Source: an uncultured Granulosicoccaceae bacterium
Lineage (GTDB): Bacteria; Pseudomonadota; Gammaproteobacteria; Granulosicoccales; Granulosicoccaceae
NCBI GenBank assembly: GCA_937923745.1
Contig: CALDUO010000043.1
Location: forward strand, 1 to 44,655
DNA length: 44,655 nucleotides
Reading direction: 5' to 3'
Positions 18,281 to 27,560 of the stretch are shown here, one piece after another (positions within the stretch are counted from its first letter, which is position 1; every line of letters starts with the position of its first letter). Below the pieces are notes generated by a model, which saw only the letters and a list, made by a program, of their open reading frames with translations, was not told the origin of the DNA and searched no databases. A program made the position numbers and the translations under genes.

Positions 18281-18333
18281 CCTGTAAAGGGTGTGTCTAT
18301 ACGGCCTGATCGTATAGGTCCATTCTTTACAGG
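18281..18333 (+). terminator. Long hairpin after tRNA-Val, probable terminator
   Basis: CCTGTAAAG (18281-18289) pairs with CTTTACAGG (18325-18333), and CTATACG (18297-18303) with CGTATAG (18311-18317). The seven bases between the arms also pair, with G-U pairs and one mismatch. The result is an almost continuous 23-bp stem with a seven-base loop, followed by TTTGTTGTTTT. A smaller hairpin, AAAGGA/TCCTTT (18262-18280), sits just before it. Confidence 0.8.
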
Positions 18334-18433
18334 TTTGTTGTTTTGGATGTCATCTTTGACGACAGCAGGGACTGAGTGTTTTGGCTCTTGGTGGTTCTGG
18401 TTCTAGACCAAGGCATTAGGCAACCCCAAGATG

Positions 18434-18531
18434 GCAAGACCGGACAGGCAAGACCAGATCGGCAAGACCAGATCGGCAAGGCCAGACAGGTAAGACCGGA
18501 CAGGTAAGACCGGACAGGCAAGGCAACACGA
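18434..18531. repeat. 14-bp tandem array, six good copies plus one decayed
   Basis: Units at 18434, 18448, 18462, 18476, 18490 and 18504 are variants of GCAAGACCGGACAG and GCAAGACCAGATCG, followed by a decayed unit at 18518. Two pairs of neighbouring units are identical (18448/18462 and 18490/18504), a sign of recent local duplication. Confidence 0.95.
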
Positions 18532-18882
18532 GTAAGTTCGGTAATACAGAGGCAGATGATCGTCGGTATTCTGCACAAGCTCGATCCACAAAAAGGCCAA
18601 TCTGCGAAAGACAGATTTCGGACTTTTGCCGGAAAAATGCGCAGAAGGAAATGTGCACTCCATAGCCTCGATCGAAAAAATCAGGGTGAATGAAAAATGG
18701 TTTGAATTATGCGTAGAAAGATCGAGCATAATCGGAAAAAACCAGGTAAACTATGCGGCTCGCAGGGGAGCTAACATCCAAGGTGCTAACAGTTGGCACA
18801 CGCCTGCAACCGTCAGAAGCCACAACAGCGGCTTCAACGTACCACTGATGAGTAATCGTCAGGAACAGTCAATCCGAACAAT

Positions 18883-18959
18883 GGAGCGGTAGTTCAGTTG
18901 GTTAGAATACCGGCCTGTCACGCCGGGGGTCGCGGGTTCGAGTCCCGTCCGCTCCGCCA
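18883..18959 (+). tRNA. tRNA-Asp (anticodon GTC)
   Basis: 77 nt. Acceptor GGAGCGG/CCGCTCC, anticodon stem CCGGC/GCCGG with loop CTGTCAC, discriminator G, encoded CCA. It lies upstream of ppiD as in Pseudomonas. Confidence 0.97.
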
Positions 18960-19076
18960 TCTGCATACGTATCCTGCTAACCGAAGCACTCGGAAAGCAG
19001 GGTGCGGTGTTCGGTCCCGTTACCGATCATGATTCTGCTCAAAAACCTTCGTTTAAAACAACTTTAGGGTGATGCC

Positions 19077-21104
19077 ATGTTACTGGACCTGAGAGAGCGC
19101 ATCAGGAATTCTAAACCGATCAAATACACCTTGATCACGATCATCAGCATCCCTTTTGCGCTTGTGGGCATTGGTTCCTATTTTAGCGGCGGCGAGCTGG
19201 CACCCGTGGCCACAGTGGACGGGCAACCTGTGTCCCTTGAGGAATTGGACGCGCTAAAACGAAACCAACGTGCGCAGATGAGCCGGTTTAACGGTGGCGT
19301 TTTGCCAGCGGGTGTAACCGAAGAAGTCATCGAGCAGAGCGCGCTCGAAGAGCTCCTGAGGGCCCAGTCCGTCAGAAACGTTCTTGATGAGCACAATTTT
19401 CAGATCTCCGACACGACTCTGGCCCAATTCATTCAACGGGCACCAGAATTTCAAACCAATGGCGTGTTTGACAAATCCAAGTACGATTCTGAGGTGGGCC
19501 GGGATCCGCGTTACTACGAAGAGAGGCTGAGAATACAGCTGCGCTCGACGCAACTTCAGGACGCTATTAGAGGATCAGGTTTTCTACTGCCACAGGAGCA
19601 GGAGCGAATCAACGAACTGGCGACTCAGGTCCGGCTCGTCGACACAGTCAGATTTCCGGCAGAAAGCGTTCGCGAGGGTGTCGAGGTATCTGATGAGGAA
19701 GCGCAGGCATGGTTCGACGAGAACCAGGCCAGCTACGTAGCGCCAGAACGTGTGAAACTCCAATACATTCAGCTGAGCCCCGAACTGCTGATGGAAGACA
19801 TAGATGTCACTGACGAAGACGCGCAAGCTAACTTCGACAGTAACAGAGGTCTGTACATGGCGCCGGAGCAGCGGGCAGCATCTCATATATTGCTTGAGAC
19901 CGATGGCGACACAGAAGCAAAAATCGCCGAGCTCAATGCCTTAAAAGAGCGTATCGAAGCAGGGGAAGACTTCGGCGAGTTGGCGAAAGAGTTCTCTGCT
20001 GACATCGGCTCTTCAGAAAACGGCGGCTCGTTAGGGCAGTTTGGTCGCGGCACCATGGTGGGTGCGTTTGAAGATACCCTGTTTGCGATGACAGAAGAAG
20101 GTGCGCTCAGTGATCCCGTTGAAACCGACTTTGGGGTCCATCTGATTCGCCTTGACGAAATTGTTCCCGAGGCAGGCAAACCTTTTGAAGAGGTTAAAGA
20201 CGAAATTGTTCAGTCTGTCAAACGAACCCAAGCGAACCTTGAATACGGCGAGCTGTTGGAAATTCTGAAAGACGAAACCTTTAACACACCCGAATCGCTG
20301 GATGCAGCAGCCGAAGCGGTTGGCCGCGAAGTGGTCACCACCGATTGGATTGACGGCACTGATACGAGCGATCCCTTGTTATCCAATCCGCTGATTTTGC
20401 AAACAGCATTGAGTGATGACGTACTGATTGACGGTAACAACTCAGCACCTTTTGAGATCAGCGAAAACAACACGATAGCTCTCAGGACAATAGAACATGA
20501 GGAGGAGAGACCGAGGACGCTTGACGAAGTGCGTGAACAGGTCGTTGAGGAGGTCACTGCCAAGAAGGTGGCCGACGCGTTGGCCGTCTCAATTCAGGCA
20601 GTGCGAGAACGTTTGGATGCTGGCGAGACCGTCGAGGCCGCTGCCGAGGCCGAGTCTGGCGACCTGATATTAAATCGCTTTTTGGCACGCAGCTCACGCG
20701 ATTTGGATGTCTCTGCAATGGCCGAAATATTTCGGTTCGCCAAGCCCGCTGATGATCAGCCTGTTTACGGTGACGTGACGCTGGCTGACGGTGATGCGAT
20801 GGTGGTGGTACTGAGGGAGGTGCTGACTGCCGAGGAAGCAGAGGCTCGTGAACAGGCAATCATTGCAGCGATTGACGCTGAGACGGGTGCGTCGTCAGAC
20901 AGCGAAGCGGCTCCTGAAGATGTTGCGGCTGCAGATGACACAGCTGCCACCCAAACCGATGAAGAGCCACCGTTCGACCCCTTTAACGCCGGAATTGGCG
21001 AGGCGGAATACAGAGCGCTGCTGCGCCAAATTCGTAACTCTGCAGAGGTATCTATTGATAGGGAGGCCCTGCAGCAGGACACATCCTATGGTGGCGGTTC
21101 CTGA
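19077..21104 (+). CDS. ppiD: Periplasmic folding chaperone PpiD (SurA-like, parvulin domain)
   Basis: Inner-membrane-anchored chaperone that meets proteins leaving the Sec translocon. The 675-residue product has a cytoplasmic N-terminus, one membrane segment at about 16-36 (IKYTLITIISIPFALVGIGSYF), SurA-like helices to about 230, a PPIC parvulin domain at about 265-360 (ASHILLE through DFGVHLIRLDEI), and C-terminal chaperone helices. It is longer than E. coli PpiD (623), partly because of an acidic Ala/Asp/Glu-rich insertion near 600-640. AGGGTGAT precedes the ATG. Convergent with fabI. Confidence 0.94.
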   Translation: MLLDLRERIRNSKPIKYTLITIISIPFALVGIGSYFSGGELAPVATVDGQPVSLEELDALKRNQRAQMSRFNGGVLPAGVTEEVIEQSALEELLRAQSVRNVLDEHNFQISDTTLAQFIQRAPEFQTNGVFDKSKYDSEVGRDPRYYEERLRIQLRSTQLQDAIRGSGFLLPQEQERINELATQVRLVDTVRFPAESVREGVEVSDEEAQAWFDENQASYVAPERVKLQYIQLSPELLMEDIDVTDEDAQANFDSNRGLYMAPEQRAASHILLETDGDTEAKIAELNALKERIEAGEDFGELAKEFSADIGSSENGGSLGQFGRGTMVGAFEDTLFAMTEEGALSDPVETDFGVHLIRLDEIVPEAGKPFEEVKDEIVQSVKRTQANLEYGELLEILKDETFNTPESLDAAAEAVGREVVTTDWIDGTDTSDPLLSNPLILQTALSDDVLIDGNNSAPFEISENNTIALRTIEHEEERPRTLDEVREQVVEEVTAKKVADALAVSIQAVRERLDAGETVEAAAEAESGDLILNRFLARSSRDLDVSAMAEIFRFAKPADDQPVYGDVTLADGDAMVVVLREVLTAEEAEAREQAIIAAIDAETGASSDSEAAPEDVAAADDTAATQTDEEPPFDPFNAGIGEAEYRALLRQIRNSAEVSIDREALQQDTSYGGGS

Positions 21105-21231
21105 TCAGGTGCCGGGCTGCCAATACGCAGCAGCTATCACGGCAAATGTTAAGTCTGTCAAACCAGTGGTGCTGAGTTACCGGTAGCGCAGACTTACTTA
21201 TGCCGAACCATTTTATACCTAATTTTTGCTA

Positions 21232-21259
21232 CCTCAGGGTATCGTCCGATACCCTGAGG
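21232..21259. terminator. Bidirectional terminator between ppiD and fabI
   Basis: CCTCAGGGTAT (21232-21242) pairs perfectly with ATACCCTGAGG (21249-21259); a further C-G closes a four-base loop. T-rich sequence follows on + (TTGTCTTTCT), and AATTTTTGCT precedes it, giving U-rich RNA on the opposite strand too. It serves both convergent genes. Confidence 0.88.
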
Positions 21260-21285
21260 TTGTCTTTCTCTGAAGCCGATAACTG

Positions 21286-22068
21286 TTAGCTCGGTGGTGG
21301 CATCGCGACGCTATTGAATCCGGCATCAACATAAATTATCTGTCCGGTGATTCCGCCTGCCATGCCCGATGCGAGGAATGCCGCGGTATCACCGACTTGT
21401 TCAATGGTGACGTTTTCGCGGAGTGGTGATGATTCGGAGACGTGATTCAGCAACTTTTTGAAATCGCCAATCCCGCTGGCCGCCAGGGTACGAATGGGAC
21501 CTGCGGAAATTGCGTTAACCCGAATACCTTCCGGACCCAGAGAGTTCGCCATAAATCGAGTGTTGGCTTCAAGGCTGGCCTTAGCCAGTCCCATAACGTT
21601 GTAATTGGGCATAGCCCTTACGGCGCCCAGATAAGTCAGTGTAATCAGCGAAGCTCCTTTGTTCAGATGAGGTCTGGCACCTTTTGCCAATGCAGCGAAG
21701 CTATAGGAGCTGACGTCGTGCGCAATTTGAAAACTTTCGCGTGTCACGGCATCGAGATAATCTCCCTCTAATGCTTCTCGTGGTGCAAACGCAACAGCAT
21801 GCACCAATGCATCAATACCGTCCCACTGATCTGCAAGGGTGCCAAATACCGCATCGATCTCTTCATCGCTCGCAACGTCGCAGGGTAATACGATTGATGA
21901 GTTACACTCGGCTGCAAGGTCTATGACCCGGTCTTTGAGTCGTTCGTTTTGATACGTGAAAGCCAGCTCAGCGCCCTCGCGATGCATCGACTGTGCGATG
22001 CCCCATGCGATAGAGCGCTTGCTCGCGACACCAAAAATGATGGCACGCTTTCCTTCAAGAATTCCCAT
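21286..22068 (-). CDS. fabI: Enoyl-[acyl-carrier-protein] reductase (NADH) FabI
   Basis: Last reductive step of type II fatty acid elongation. The 260-residue short-chain dehydrogenase-fold protein has the FabI-type nucleotide motif [13 protein letters not shown] and the catalytic Tyr146/Tyr156/Lys163 in [20 protein letters not shown], the same numbers as in E. coli. The C-terminus [17 protein letters not shown] is typical. It is the last gene of a minus-strand run map-glnD-dapE-fabI, 75 bp after dapE, and convergent with ppiD. Confidence 0.97.
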   Translation of the reverse strand: MGILEGKRAIIFGVASKRSIAWGIAQSMHREGAELAFTYQNERLKDRVIDLAAECNSSIVLPCDVASDEEIDAVFGTLADQWDGIDALVHAVAFAPREALEGDYLDAVTRESFQIAHDVSSYSFAALAKGARPHLNKGASLITLTYLGAVRAMPNYNVMGLAKASLEANTRFMANSLGPEGIRVNAISAGPIRTLAASGIGDFKKLLNHVSESSPLRENVTIEQVGDTAAFLASGMAGGITGQIIYVDAGFNSVAMPPPS

Positions 22069-22143
22069 AGTATTTTCCTGTCGTATTGAGCAGAGCTAAG
22101 GCCCGGTGTTGTATGGCTACAAGCCTGTGGCTCTGGTGTTGGC

Positions 22144-23292
22144 TTATGCTTGGGTGAGACGTTCCAACACCCGTTCATAAACTGATGATAGCTGATCAAG
22201 GTCGGCAATGGACACATGCTCGTCTATCTGATGAATGCTGTGGTTTAGCGGGCCAAGCTCAATAACCTGAGCTCCGGTCGGTGCGATAAATCGCCCATCA
22301 GATGTACCACCGCCGGTTTCCAGCTGCGCGTTTGTGCCGCAAATTTCGCTGATCGCCCGTTGCGTCTCTTCAGTCAAGTCACCCGGCTCAGTGATAAAAG
22401 GGTTACCCGACAAATGCCAGTCGATACGGTAGTTCAGTTGATGGTGCTCAAGGAGCGCTGCGACACGGTGTTGAATGTTGTCGGCATTTAATTCGGTACT
22501 GAAGCGAAGGTTAAAACGGACATTCAGTTCGCCCGGAATCACGTTGCCGGCACCAGTGCCTGCCTGTATGTTGGAAATTTGTAAGGTCGTTGCCGGAAAA
22601 AAGCGGTTGCCCTGATCCCACTCTATAGCCACCAGTTCATCGAGAGCTGCCAGTGCGTTATGTATCGGGTTGTCGGCCAGCTGCGGATAGGCCACGTGTC
22701 CCTGTATTCCCTGGATGGTGAGTGTGGCGTTTAAGGATCCGCGCCGTCCGTTTTTAATGACGTCTCCGAGCGTGTGTGAGCTAGTGGGTTCGCCTACGAT
22801 ACACCAATCAATTTTTTCGCCCCGTGCTTCCAGTGTTTCAATAACACGGCGAGTGCCATCGATTGCCGGACCCTCTTCATCACTGGTTAACAAAACGGCT
22901 ATAGAGCCTCGTATAGAGGTGTCGGTGTCGTCAAGCCGTGTCAGATAACGTTCAATAGCAGTAGTAAATGCAGCAACGCTACCTTTCATGTCGGCAGTCC
23001 CGCGTCCATAAATATGACCGTCGTGTATGTCAGCACTGAAAGGAGGGAAGCGCCAGAGCGCCTCGTCGCCTGTAGGCACAACATCGGTGTGACCTGCAAA
23101 AACAAACAGTGGCCCTGTGGTGCCGAACCGTGCCCAGAGGTTAGTGACGTCTCCAAATTGCAGGGTTTCGAGCGAAAAACCCAGCTGCGCATAACGTTCG
23201 CCGAGTAGTTGTTGGCAGTCGTGGTCAGCGGGCGTCACTGACGGTCGCTGTACCAATTGCTGGCATAAAATTGCCGTCGCAGATAGCGTCAT
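22144..23292 (-). CDS. dapE: Succinyl-diaminopimelate desuccinylase
   Basis: Dinuclear zinc hydrolase that frees LL-diaminopimelate in lysine and peptidoglycan precursor synthesis. The 382-residue M20-family protein has His68 and Asp70 (FAGHTDVVPTGD), the bridging Asp101 (GRGTADMKGS), the catalytic Glu pair 139-140 (TSDEEGPA), and further ligands in the C-terminal part (GGGTSDGRF and GPLNHSIHQIDE). Length fits E. coli DapE (375). The ATG overlaps the glnD stop by 4 bp, so translation is coupled. Confidence 0.96.
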   Translation of the reverse strand: MTLSATAILCQQLVQRPSVTPADHDCQQLLGERYAQLGFSLETLQFGDVTNLWARFGTTGPLFVFAGHTDVVPTGDEALWRFPPFSADIHDGHIYGRGTADMKGSVAAFTTAIERYLTRLDDTDTSIRGSIAVLLTSDEEGPAIDGTRRVIETLEARGEKIDWCIVGEPTSSHTLGDVIKNGRRGSLNATLTIQGIQGHVAYPQLADNPIHNALAALDELVAIEWDQGNRFFPATTLQISNIQAGTGAGNVIPGELNVRFNLRFSTELNADNIQHRVAALLEHHQLNYRIDWHLSGNPFITEPGDLTEETQRAISEICGTNAQLETGGGTSDGRFIAPTGAQVIELGPLNHSIHQIDEHVSIADLDQLSSVYERVLERLTQA

Positions 23293-26039
23293 GAGCTTGC
23301 TCCGGTGCCAGTGGGATGGCCGCTGGTAACGCCCGGTTGGCTGTCCGAATTATGAGGTAAGCTAGCCATTAGGCTTTCTGTCAGGGCGGCTATTTCGGCA
23401 TCGTCAGTCAGTGGTTCGCCCTCGGCATTGGTAATAAAAAACACATCTTCTATGCGATCACCGAGCGTTGCGATGTGCGCGTTATGCACCTGAATTCGAC
23501 TGTCCATAAAGCAGCGTCCGATGGTCGCAAGAATGCCGGGCCTGTCACTGGCCTCAATGTACAGCGAGGTCAGTCCTTCTGTCACGGTGTTGTCAAACTG
23601 AAGGCGTGGTTTCATTAAAAAGTGTTTAAGTCGGCGCGGATGCCGCATGCTGGGAGTCGGTGGCAATTCACCCGGACGGATCAGGGCATTAACCAACGAC
23701 TCTTTCAGTTGATCAATACGCGCCAGATCAGACACCGGGTCGCCATTGTCTTCAAGCACATAAAAACTGTCGAGCGCATAGTTATTGGCGGTTGTTGAAA
23801 TAGTTGCCGAAAGAATATCAAGGTTCAGGGTATCCAACGACATGGTGATCAGTGCAAACAGCGCGTTATCGTCTGGTGTGTACAGTGTAATTTCAGTCGA
23901 GCCCCGTTCCTGGTTATCGGTCACTATGACCAGCGGCATACCAGGTTCGTGTTGCTCAATAATCGTGTTCGTGTGCCTTGCGATCTCGGTGTCGTAGTAC
24001 TGCAAAAAGTAGGTGTCCGGAAACTGCGCCCAGAGTTTTGCGGCCCGACGCCGAAATTTGGGTCGTATTAGTGGTTGGGCGTCACGCTGGACCTGTTCTA
24101 TGACATCGGCTTTATCCACCGGGTTTGCCAATCCGCGTTGTAGCATCAACGCCGTCGCTTCGTACAGGCTTCGTAACAGATTCTCTTTGAACGAGTTCCA
24201 CAGCTCGGGGTTAGTGCCACGAATATCGGCCACCGTGAGCAGATACAGATGATTCAGGTGTTTGACAGAACTCACTTGGGTTGCGAATTCATGAATCACT
24301 TCCGGGTCAGATATGTCTTTTCGCTGGGCAGTTGTAGACATAATCAGGTGATGTCTGACGACCCATGACACAAGGCCGCTGTCTACAGTGCCAAGACCAT
24401 GATGCAGGCAAAACGTCAGTGCATCCTCTGCGCCGAGCACGGAGTGATCGCCGTTTCTTCCTTTGGCAATATCGTGAAACAGACCGGCCAGGTACAGCAG
24501 CGATTTTTTGGGAATGTCTTTCATCACTTGCGTGCAGTGTGGCAAGTCGTTATCAAATTCAGGCAACTCAAAGCGACGCAAATTTCGAATAACGCGAGTG
24601 GTGTGTTCGTCAACCGTGTATATATGAAACAAGTCGTACTGCATACGACCTACAATTTTTGCAAACGCGGGCAGGTAACTCTCGAGCACACCGTACCGCG
24701 TCATCATGCGGATGCAGCGGGTGATCTTATTGGGGTTTTGAAAAATCTGTACAAAGAGGTCACGTACGGCAAGATCGTCTCTGAAATGCCGGTTAATACG
24801 CGGTAAAGACTGCTGAATCAGCCTGACCGTATTAGCCCGTATTTTTTCAGCCTCCGGGGTATTGCTATAGACCAGAAAAATTTCAAGCAGCGCAGGTGGG
24901 TAGTCATTAAAGACGTTGTCATGCACAACCTCGAGAAAGCCATTACGTACCTGAAAACGTTTGTGCACTTGCACGGGTTCGGTGGCTGCGGTAACACCGG
25001 AAATAATGCCGCCAAAGCCCTGCAAAATAATCTCGTTGAGTCGTTGAAGATCAGTGACATGCCGGAAATACAGTTGCATGAGTTGTTCGATGGCATGATT
25101 GGGAGATGCGCCGTCGACTTGTGTCGGGTCCTGATCACTAAAACCGAATTCATGTGCAATCTCGCGTTGATAATCAAACAGCAGTCGATCATCGGGGCGC
25201 CCGGCGAGTCGGTGTACGAGGTATCGTACTTTCCATAAAAATTCCAGCCCGTTCATCAGGGTTTCGAATTCATCGGCCGTCAGCAGGCCCTGGGTGATCA
25301 GGTCATCCCATTGTCGGGTGCCGAACTGCCGCTGACTGACCCAAAAGATGGTTTGCAAATCCCGCAGGCCACCGGCGCTCTCCTTGAGGTTGGGCTCCAG
25401 TCGATAGGCATCATTTCCCTGAAATTTTTCGCGACGTGTCTTTTGTTCATCCATTTTGGCGTTAAAAAAGGACTGCGAATCCCAGATAGAATCTGGCGCG
25501 ATTACCTTGCGCATGTCTGCAAACAAAATAGAGGAGCCAGCGAGTAACCGGGCTTCCATCAGATTGGTGACTACGGTGACATCCGCGCCAGCCTCTTCGT
25601 AACACTGTTCGATGGTTCTGACGCTGTGACCAACGGTGAGGCCCAGATCCCACAGTTGGGTGACGAAGGTACTGAGGCGTTCGGCGAGCTCGCCGGTTGG
25701 AGGGGTTTGGAGTACAAGGGCTATATCGATATCAGATTGCGGGTGCAGTTCGCCACGGCCATAACCGCCTACGGCCATCAGCGCCAACTCGCCACGATCT
25801 TCATCGGAAAAAATGTGCGACCAGATATCGAGCAGCACAAAGTCGGTCAGCGTAGTCTGGAGCTGAATCAGCGCCGAGGCGGCAACTCCGGCGCGATAGC
25901 TTTGATACAGAAAATCACGACCATAAGCCATCACATCGCGATAACCCTGTGTCCGGTTATCGGTGTTTTCAAGGATGGACCGCAGCGCAGCGACCGGTAG
26001 GGTTGCGGTGACACCCGCGGTGGTGGTGTCCAATGCCAT
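23289..26039 (-). CDS. glnD: Bifunctional uridylyltransferase/uridylyl-removing enzyme (PII regulator) GlnD
   Basis: Senses glutamine and adds or removes UMP on PII protein, setting the nitrogen response. The 916-residue product has the nucleotidyltransferase motif GGYGRGELHPQSDIDIAL at 91-108 (metal Asp103/Asp105) and an HD hydrolase domain with His522-Asp523 (LFHDIAKGRNGDHS). Two C-terminal ACT domains, the second near TEGLTSLYIEASDRPGILATIGR, sense glutamine. The ATG at 26039 overlaps the map stop (TGATG); an upstream TTG is less likely. Slightly longer than E. coli GlnD (890). Confidence 0.96.
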   Translation of the reverse strand: MALDTTTAGVTATLPVAALRSILENTDNRTQGYRDVMAYGRDFLYQSYRAGVAASALIQLQTTLTDFVLLDIWSHIFSDEDRGELALMAVGGYGRGELHPQSDIDIALVLQTPPTGELAERLSTFVTQLWDLGLTVGHSVRTIEQCYEEAGADVTVVTNLMEARLLAGSSILFADMRKVIAPDSIWDSQSFFNAKMDEQKTRREKFQGNDAYRLEPNLKESAGGLRDLQTIFWVSQRQFGTRQWDDLITQGLLTADEFETLMNGLEFLWKVRYLVHRLAGRPDDRLLFDYQREIAHEFGFSDQDPTQVDGASPNHAIEQLMQLYFRHVTDLQRLNEIILQGFGGIISGVTAATEPVQVHKRFQVRNGFLEVVHDNVFNDYPPALLEIFLVYSNTPEAEKIRANTVRLIQQSLPRINRHFRDDLAVRDLFVQIFQNPNKITRCIRMMTRYGVLESYLPAFAKIVGRMQYDLFHIYTVDEHTTRVIRNLRRFELPEFDNDLPHCTQVMKDIPKKSLLYLAGLFHDIAKGRNGDHSVLGAEDALTFCLHHGLGTVDSGLVSWVVRHHLIMSTTAQRKDISDPEVIHEFATQVSSVKHLNHLYLLTVADIRGTNPELWNSFKENLLRSLYEATALMLQRGLANPVDKADVIEQVQRDAQPLIRPKFRRRAAKLWAQFPDTYFLQYYDTEIARHTNTIIEQHEPGMPLVIVTDNQERGSTEITLYTPDDNALFALITMSLDTLNLDILSATISTTANNYALDSFYVLEDNGDPVSDLARIDQLKESLVNALIRPGELPPTPSMRHPRRLKHFLMKPRLQFDNTVTEGLTSLYIEASDRPGILATIGRCFMDSRIQVHNAHIATLGDRIEDVFFITNAEGEPLTDDAEIAALTESLMASLPHNSDSQPGVTSGHPTGTGASS

Positions 26040-26806
26040 CAAAGGCTTCTGTCACTGGGTAGCGTGAGCAGTTCGTAGCCTGTGGGCGTGACATGGATAG
26101 TGTGTTCCCATTGTGCTGACAGGCTTCTGTCTTTGGTGACCACGGTCCAGTCGTCGCTGAGCACTTTAGAGTGTCGTTTGCCCTGGTTGATCATCGGTTC
26201 GATCGTGAACGTCATGCCCGCCTGAATTTCCATTTCAGTACCCGGTTTGCCGTAGTGCAAAACCTGCGGAGATTCGTGGAAGCTGGTGCCGATGCCGTGG
26301 CCGCAATACTCGCGAACCACTGAGTAATGGTTGCCCTCTGCAAAGGTCTGTATGGCGTGACCGATGTCACCCAACGTCACTCCGGGTTTTACAATTTCGA
26401 TTCCGCGCACCATGCTCTCATAGGCAACCTCACACAGTTTTCTGGCACTGGCTGACGGCTCCCCCACGTAATACATGCGGCTTGTGTCACCAAAATAGCC
26501 GTCTTTGATCACCGTGACATCGATATTAACGATATCGCCTTTTTTGAGCTTTTTCTCGGACGGTATGCCATGGCAAATTTGGTGGTTTACCGAGGTGCAG
26601 ATTGATTTTGGAAATCCGCGGTAGTTTAGCGGCGCGGGTATCGCTCCCTGCACGTTAACGATGTGGTCGTGGCAAATTTGGTTCAGTCGCTCCGTGGTGA
26701 CACCGGGGACAACGTGTTCTTCTATCAAATCAAGAACTTCACAGGCCATCAGGCCTGCGATGCGCATCGCTGCGATATCGTCGGGGGTTTTTAGTTTTAC
26801 AGCCAT
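26039..26806 (-). CDS. map: Methionine aminopeptidase, type I
   Basis: Removes the initiator methionine from nascent proteins. From the ATG at 26806 the product is 255 residues (E. coli 264). It has the five metal ligands Asp96, Asp107, His170, Glu203 and Glu234, plus the substrate histidine His79 (HQICHGIPS). The frame is open for 61 more codons upstream, but that stretch has no family similarity, and MAVKLKTPDDIAAMR is the standard start. Divergent from rpsB, the usual arrangement. Confidence 0.96.
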   Translation of the reverse strand: MAVKLKTPDDIAAMRIAGLMACEVLDLIEEHVVPGVTTERLNQICHDHIVNVQGAIPAPLNYRGFPKSICTSVNHQICHGIPSEKKLKKGDIVNIDVTVIKDGYFGDTSRMYYVGEPSASARKLCEVAYESMVRGIEIVKPGVTLGDIGHAIQTFAEGNHYSVVREYCGHGIGTSFHESPQVLHYGKPGTEMEIQAGMTFTIEPMINQGKRHSKVLSDDWTVVTKDRSLSAQWEHTIHVTPTGYELLTLPSDRSL

Positions 26807-27175
26807 AGAGTTTTGTCGCAGCAGTGATACGTGTGAAAAGAAACTGCCCGCTATTTTACACGATTGGCTGCATGAATCTGAACCGTCGTACCGGTCTGCA
26901 GTGACTGACATATACCGGTGATTCGCCAGCCTGTCGGCTGCGTGTTTTATCGGGGGCGATACCTTCAATGTTGGGTGCAGGCAATGCACGTTATGCGTCA
27001 GGTGTCGACGGATGCAACGGGTAACGCATCGTGCCGGGGCGGCGTCCAGCAGGGCGTGGCGAAGCGCTTGCGAGTGCCACCAGTGAGACTGTCGTCTGTG
27101 TGGTTGGATGAATCCCCGGCCGCTCGCAGCCCCGGATGCAGCGCAGTTATCGATACGGGTAGCTCTGGGAGGAGT

Positions 27176-27283
27176 TGGTTACTGGCAGGGGTCGTTGCTG
27201 GCAGGGGCAGCTATGGGTAGGGACAGCTATGGGGGCAGTTAGGGCAGGGGCAGTTTAGGGCAGGGGCAGCGGGAATACAGGGT
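27176..27283. repeat. G-rich degenerate array, about 15-16 bp period
   Basis: Repeated steps ending in GGCAGGGG or GGTAGGG, for example CAGCTATGGGTAGGG, CAGTTAGGGCAGGGG and CAGTTTAGGGCAGGGG. Unit lengths vary from 12 to 19 bp, so it is less regular than the other arrays. The + strand carries many short G-runs. Confidence 0.75.
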
Positions 27284-27384
27284 GCGGGTGGCCTCTATGT
27301 GACGTCAGGGCTGTCCCGGATAGGCGCCGGGTTGTAGTGAGTGGTCGGCTGGGGTTAGCCGAAGTAAGTCCGGGGCGCCATGCA

Positions 27385-27413
27385 TTGTTATTGCATCCAA
27401 AACATGGTAAAAA
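27385..27413 (+). promoter_or_regulatory. Possible sigma-70 promoter of rpsB-tsf
   Basis: TTGTTA (27385-27390) and TAAAAA (27408-27413) are separated by 17 bp, each matching four of six consensus positions. The GC-rich stretch GTGCGGC follows the -10, like the discriminator of stringently controlled ribosomal promoters. Confidence 0.35.
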
Positions 27414-27420
27414 GTGCGGC

Positions 27421-27560
27421 TGTCTAAGGGCAGTTGTCTTTAGACAAATTCGAGTGCGGTTCCTTACCACTGTTTTCTGGCCGGGTTTGGCAATAGTTGG
27501 CCCGGCTTTTTGCGGGTATTGTTGTTTTATCCGGAGCAAAACCGGGCAAAACCCGAAAAA
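27421..27560 (+). promoter_or_regulatory. Structured rpsB leader with attenuator-like hairpin
   Basis: TGTCTAA/TTAGACA (27421-27446) forms a hairpin. GCCGGG (27480-27485) pairs with CCCGGC (27501-27506) and is followed by TTTTT, the layout of an intrinsic terminator inside the leader. Downstream CCCGAAAAA (27552-27560) could pair instead with TTTTTGCGGG (27507-27516). S2 represses rpsB through its leader in E. coli; whether this leader does the same is inference. Confidence 0.4.

Larger units (their letters stand above)
18255..18882. other. Gap between tRNA-Val and tRNA-Asp
   Basis: 628 bp without a recognisable gene. It contains the long hairpin (18281-18333) and a 14-bp array (18434-18531). 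Frames crossing the array are low-complexity artefacts. Confidence 0.7.

Noticed and set aside
18403-18729. Cys/Leu-rich minus-strand frames that look like membrane proteins
   Set aside because: They are translations of the 14-bp array, whose period is not a multiple of three, so all three frames give similar hydrophobic words.
26807-26989. N-terminal extension of methionine aminopeptidase
   Set aside because: The frame is open, but its residues show no family similarity, and the internal start gives the standard N-terminus and length.
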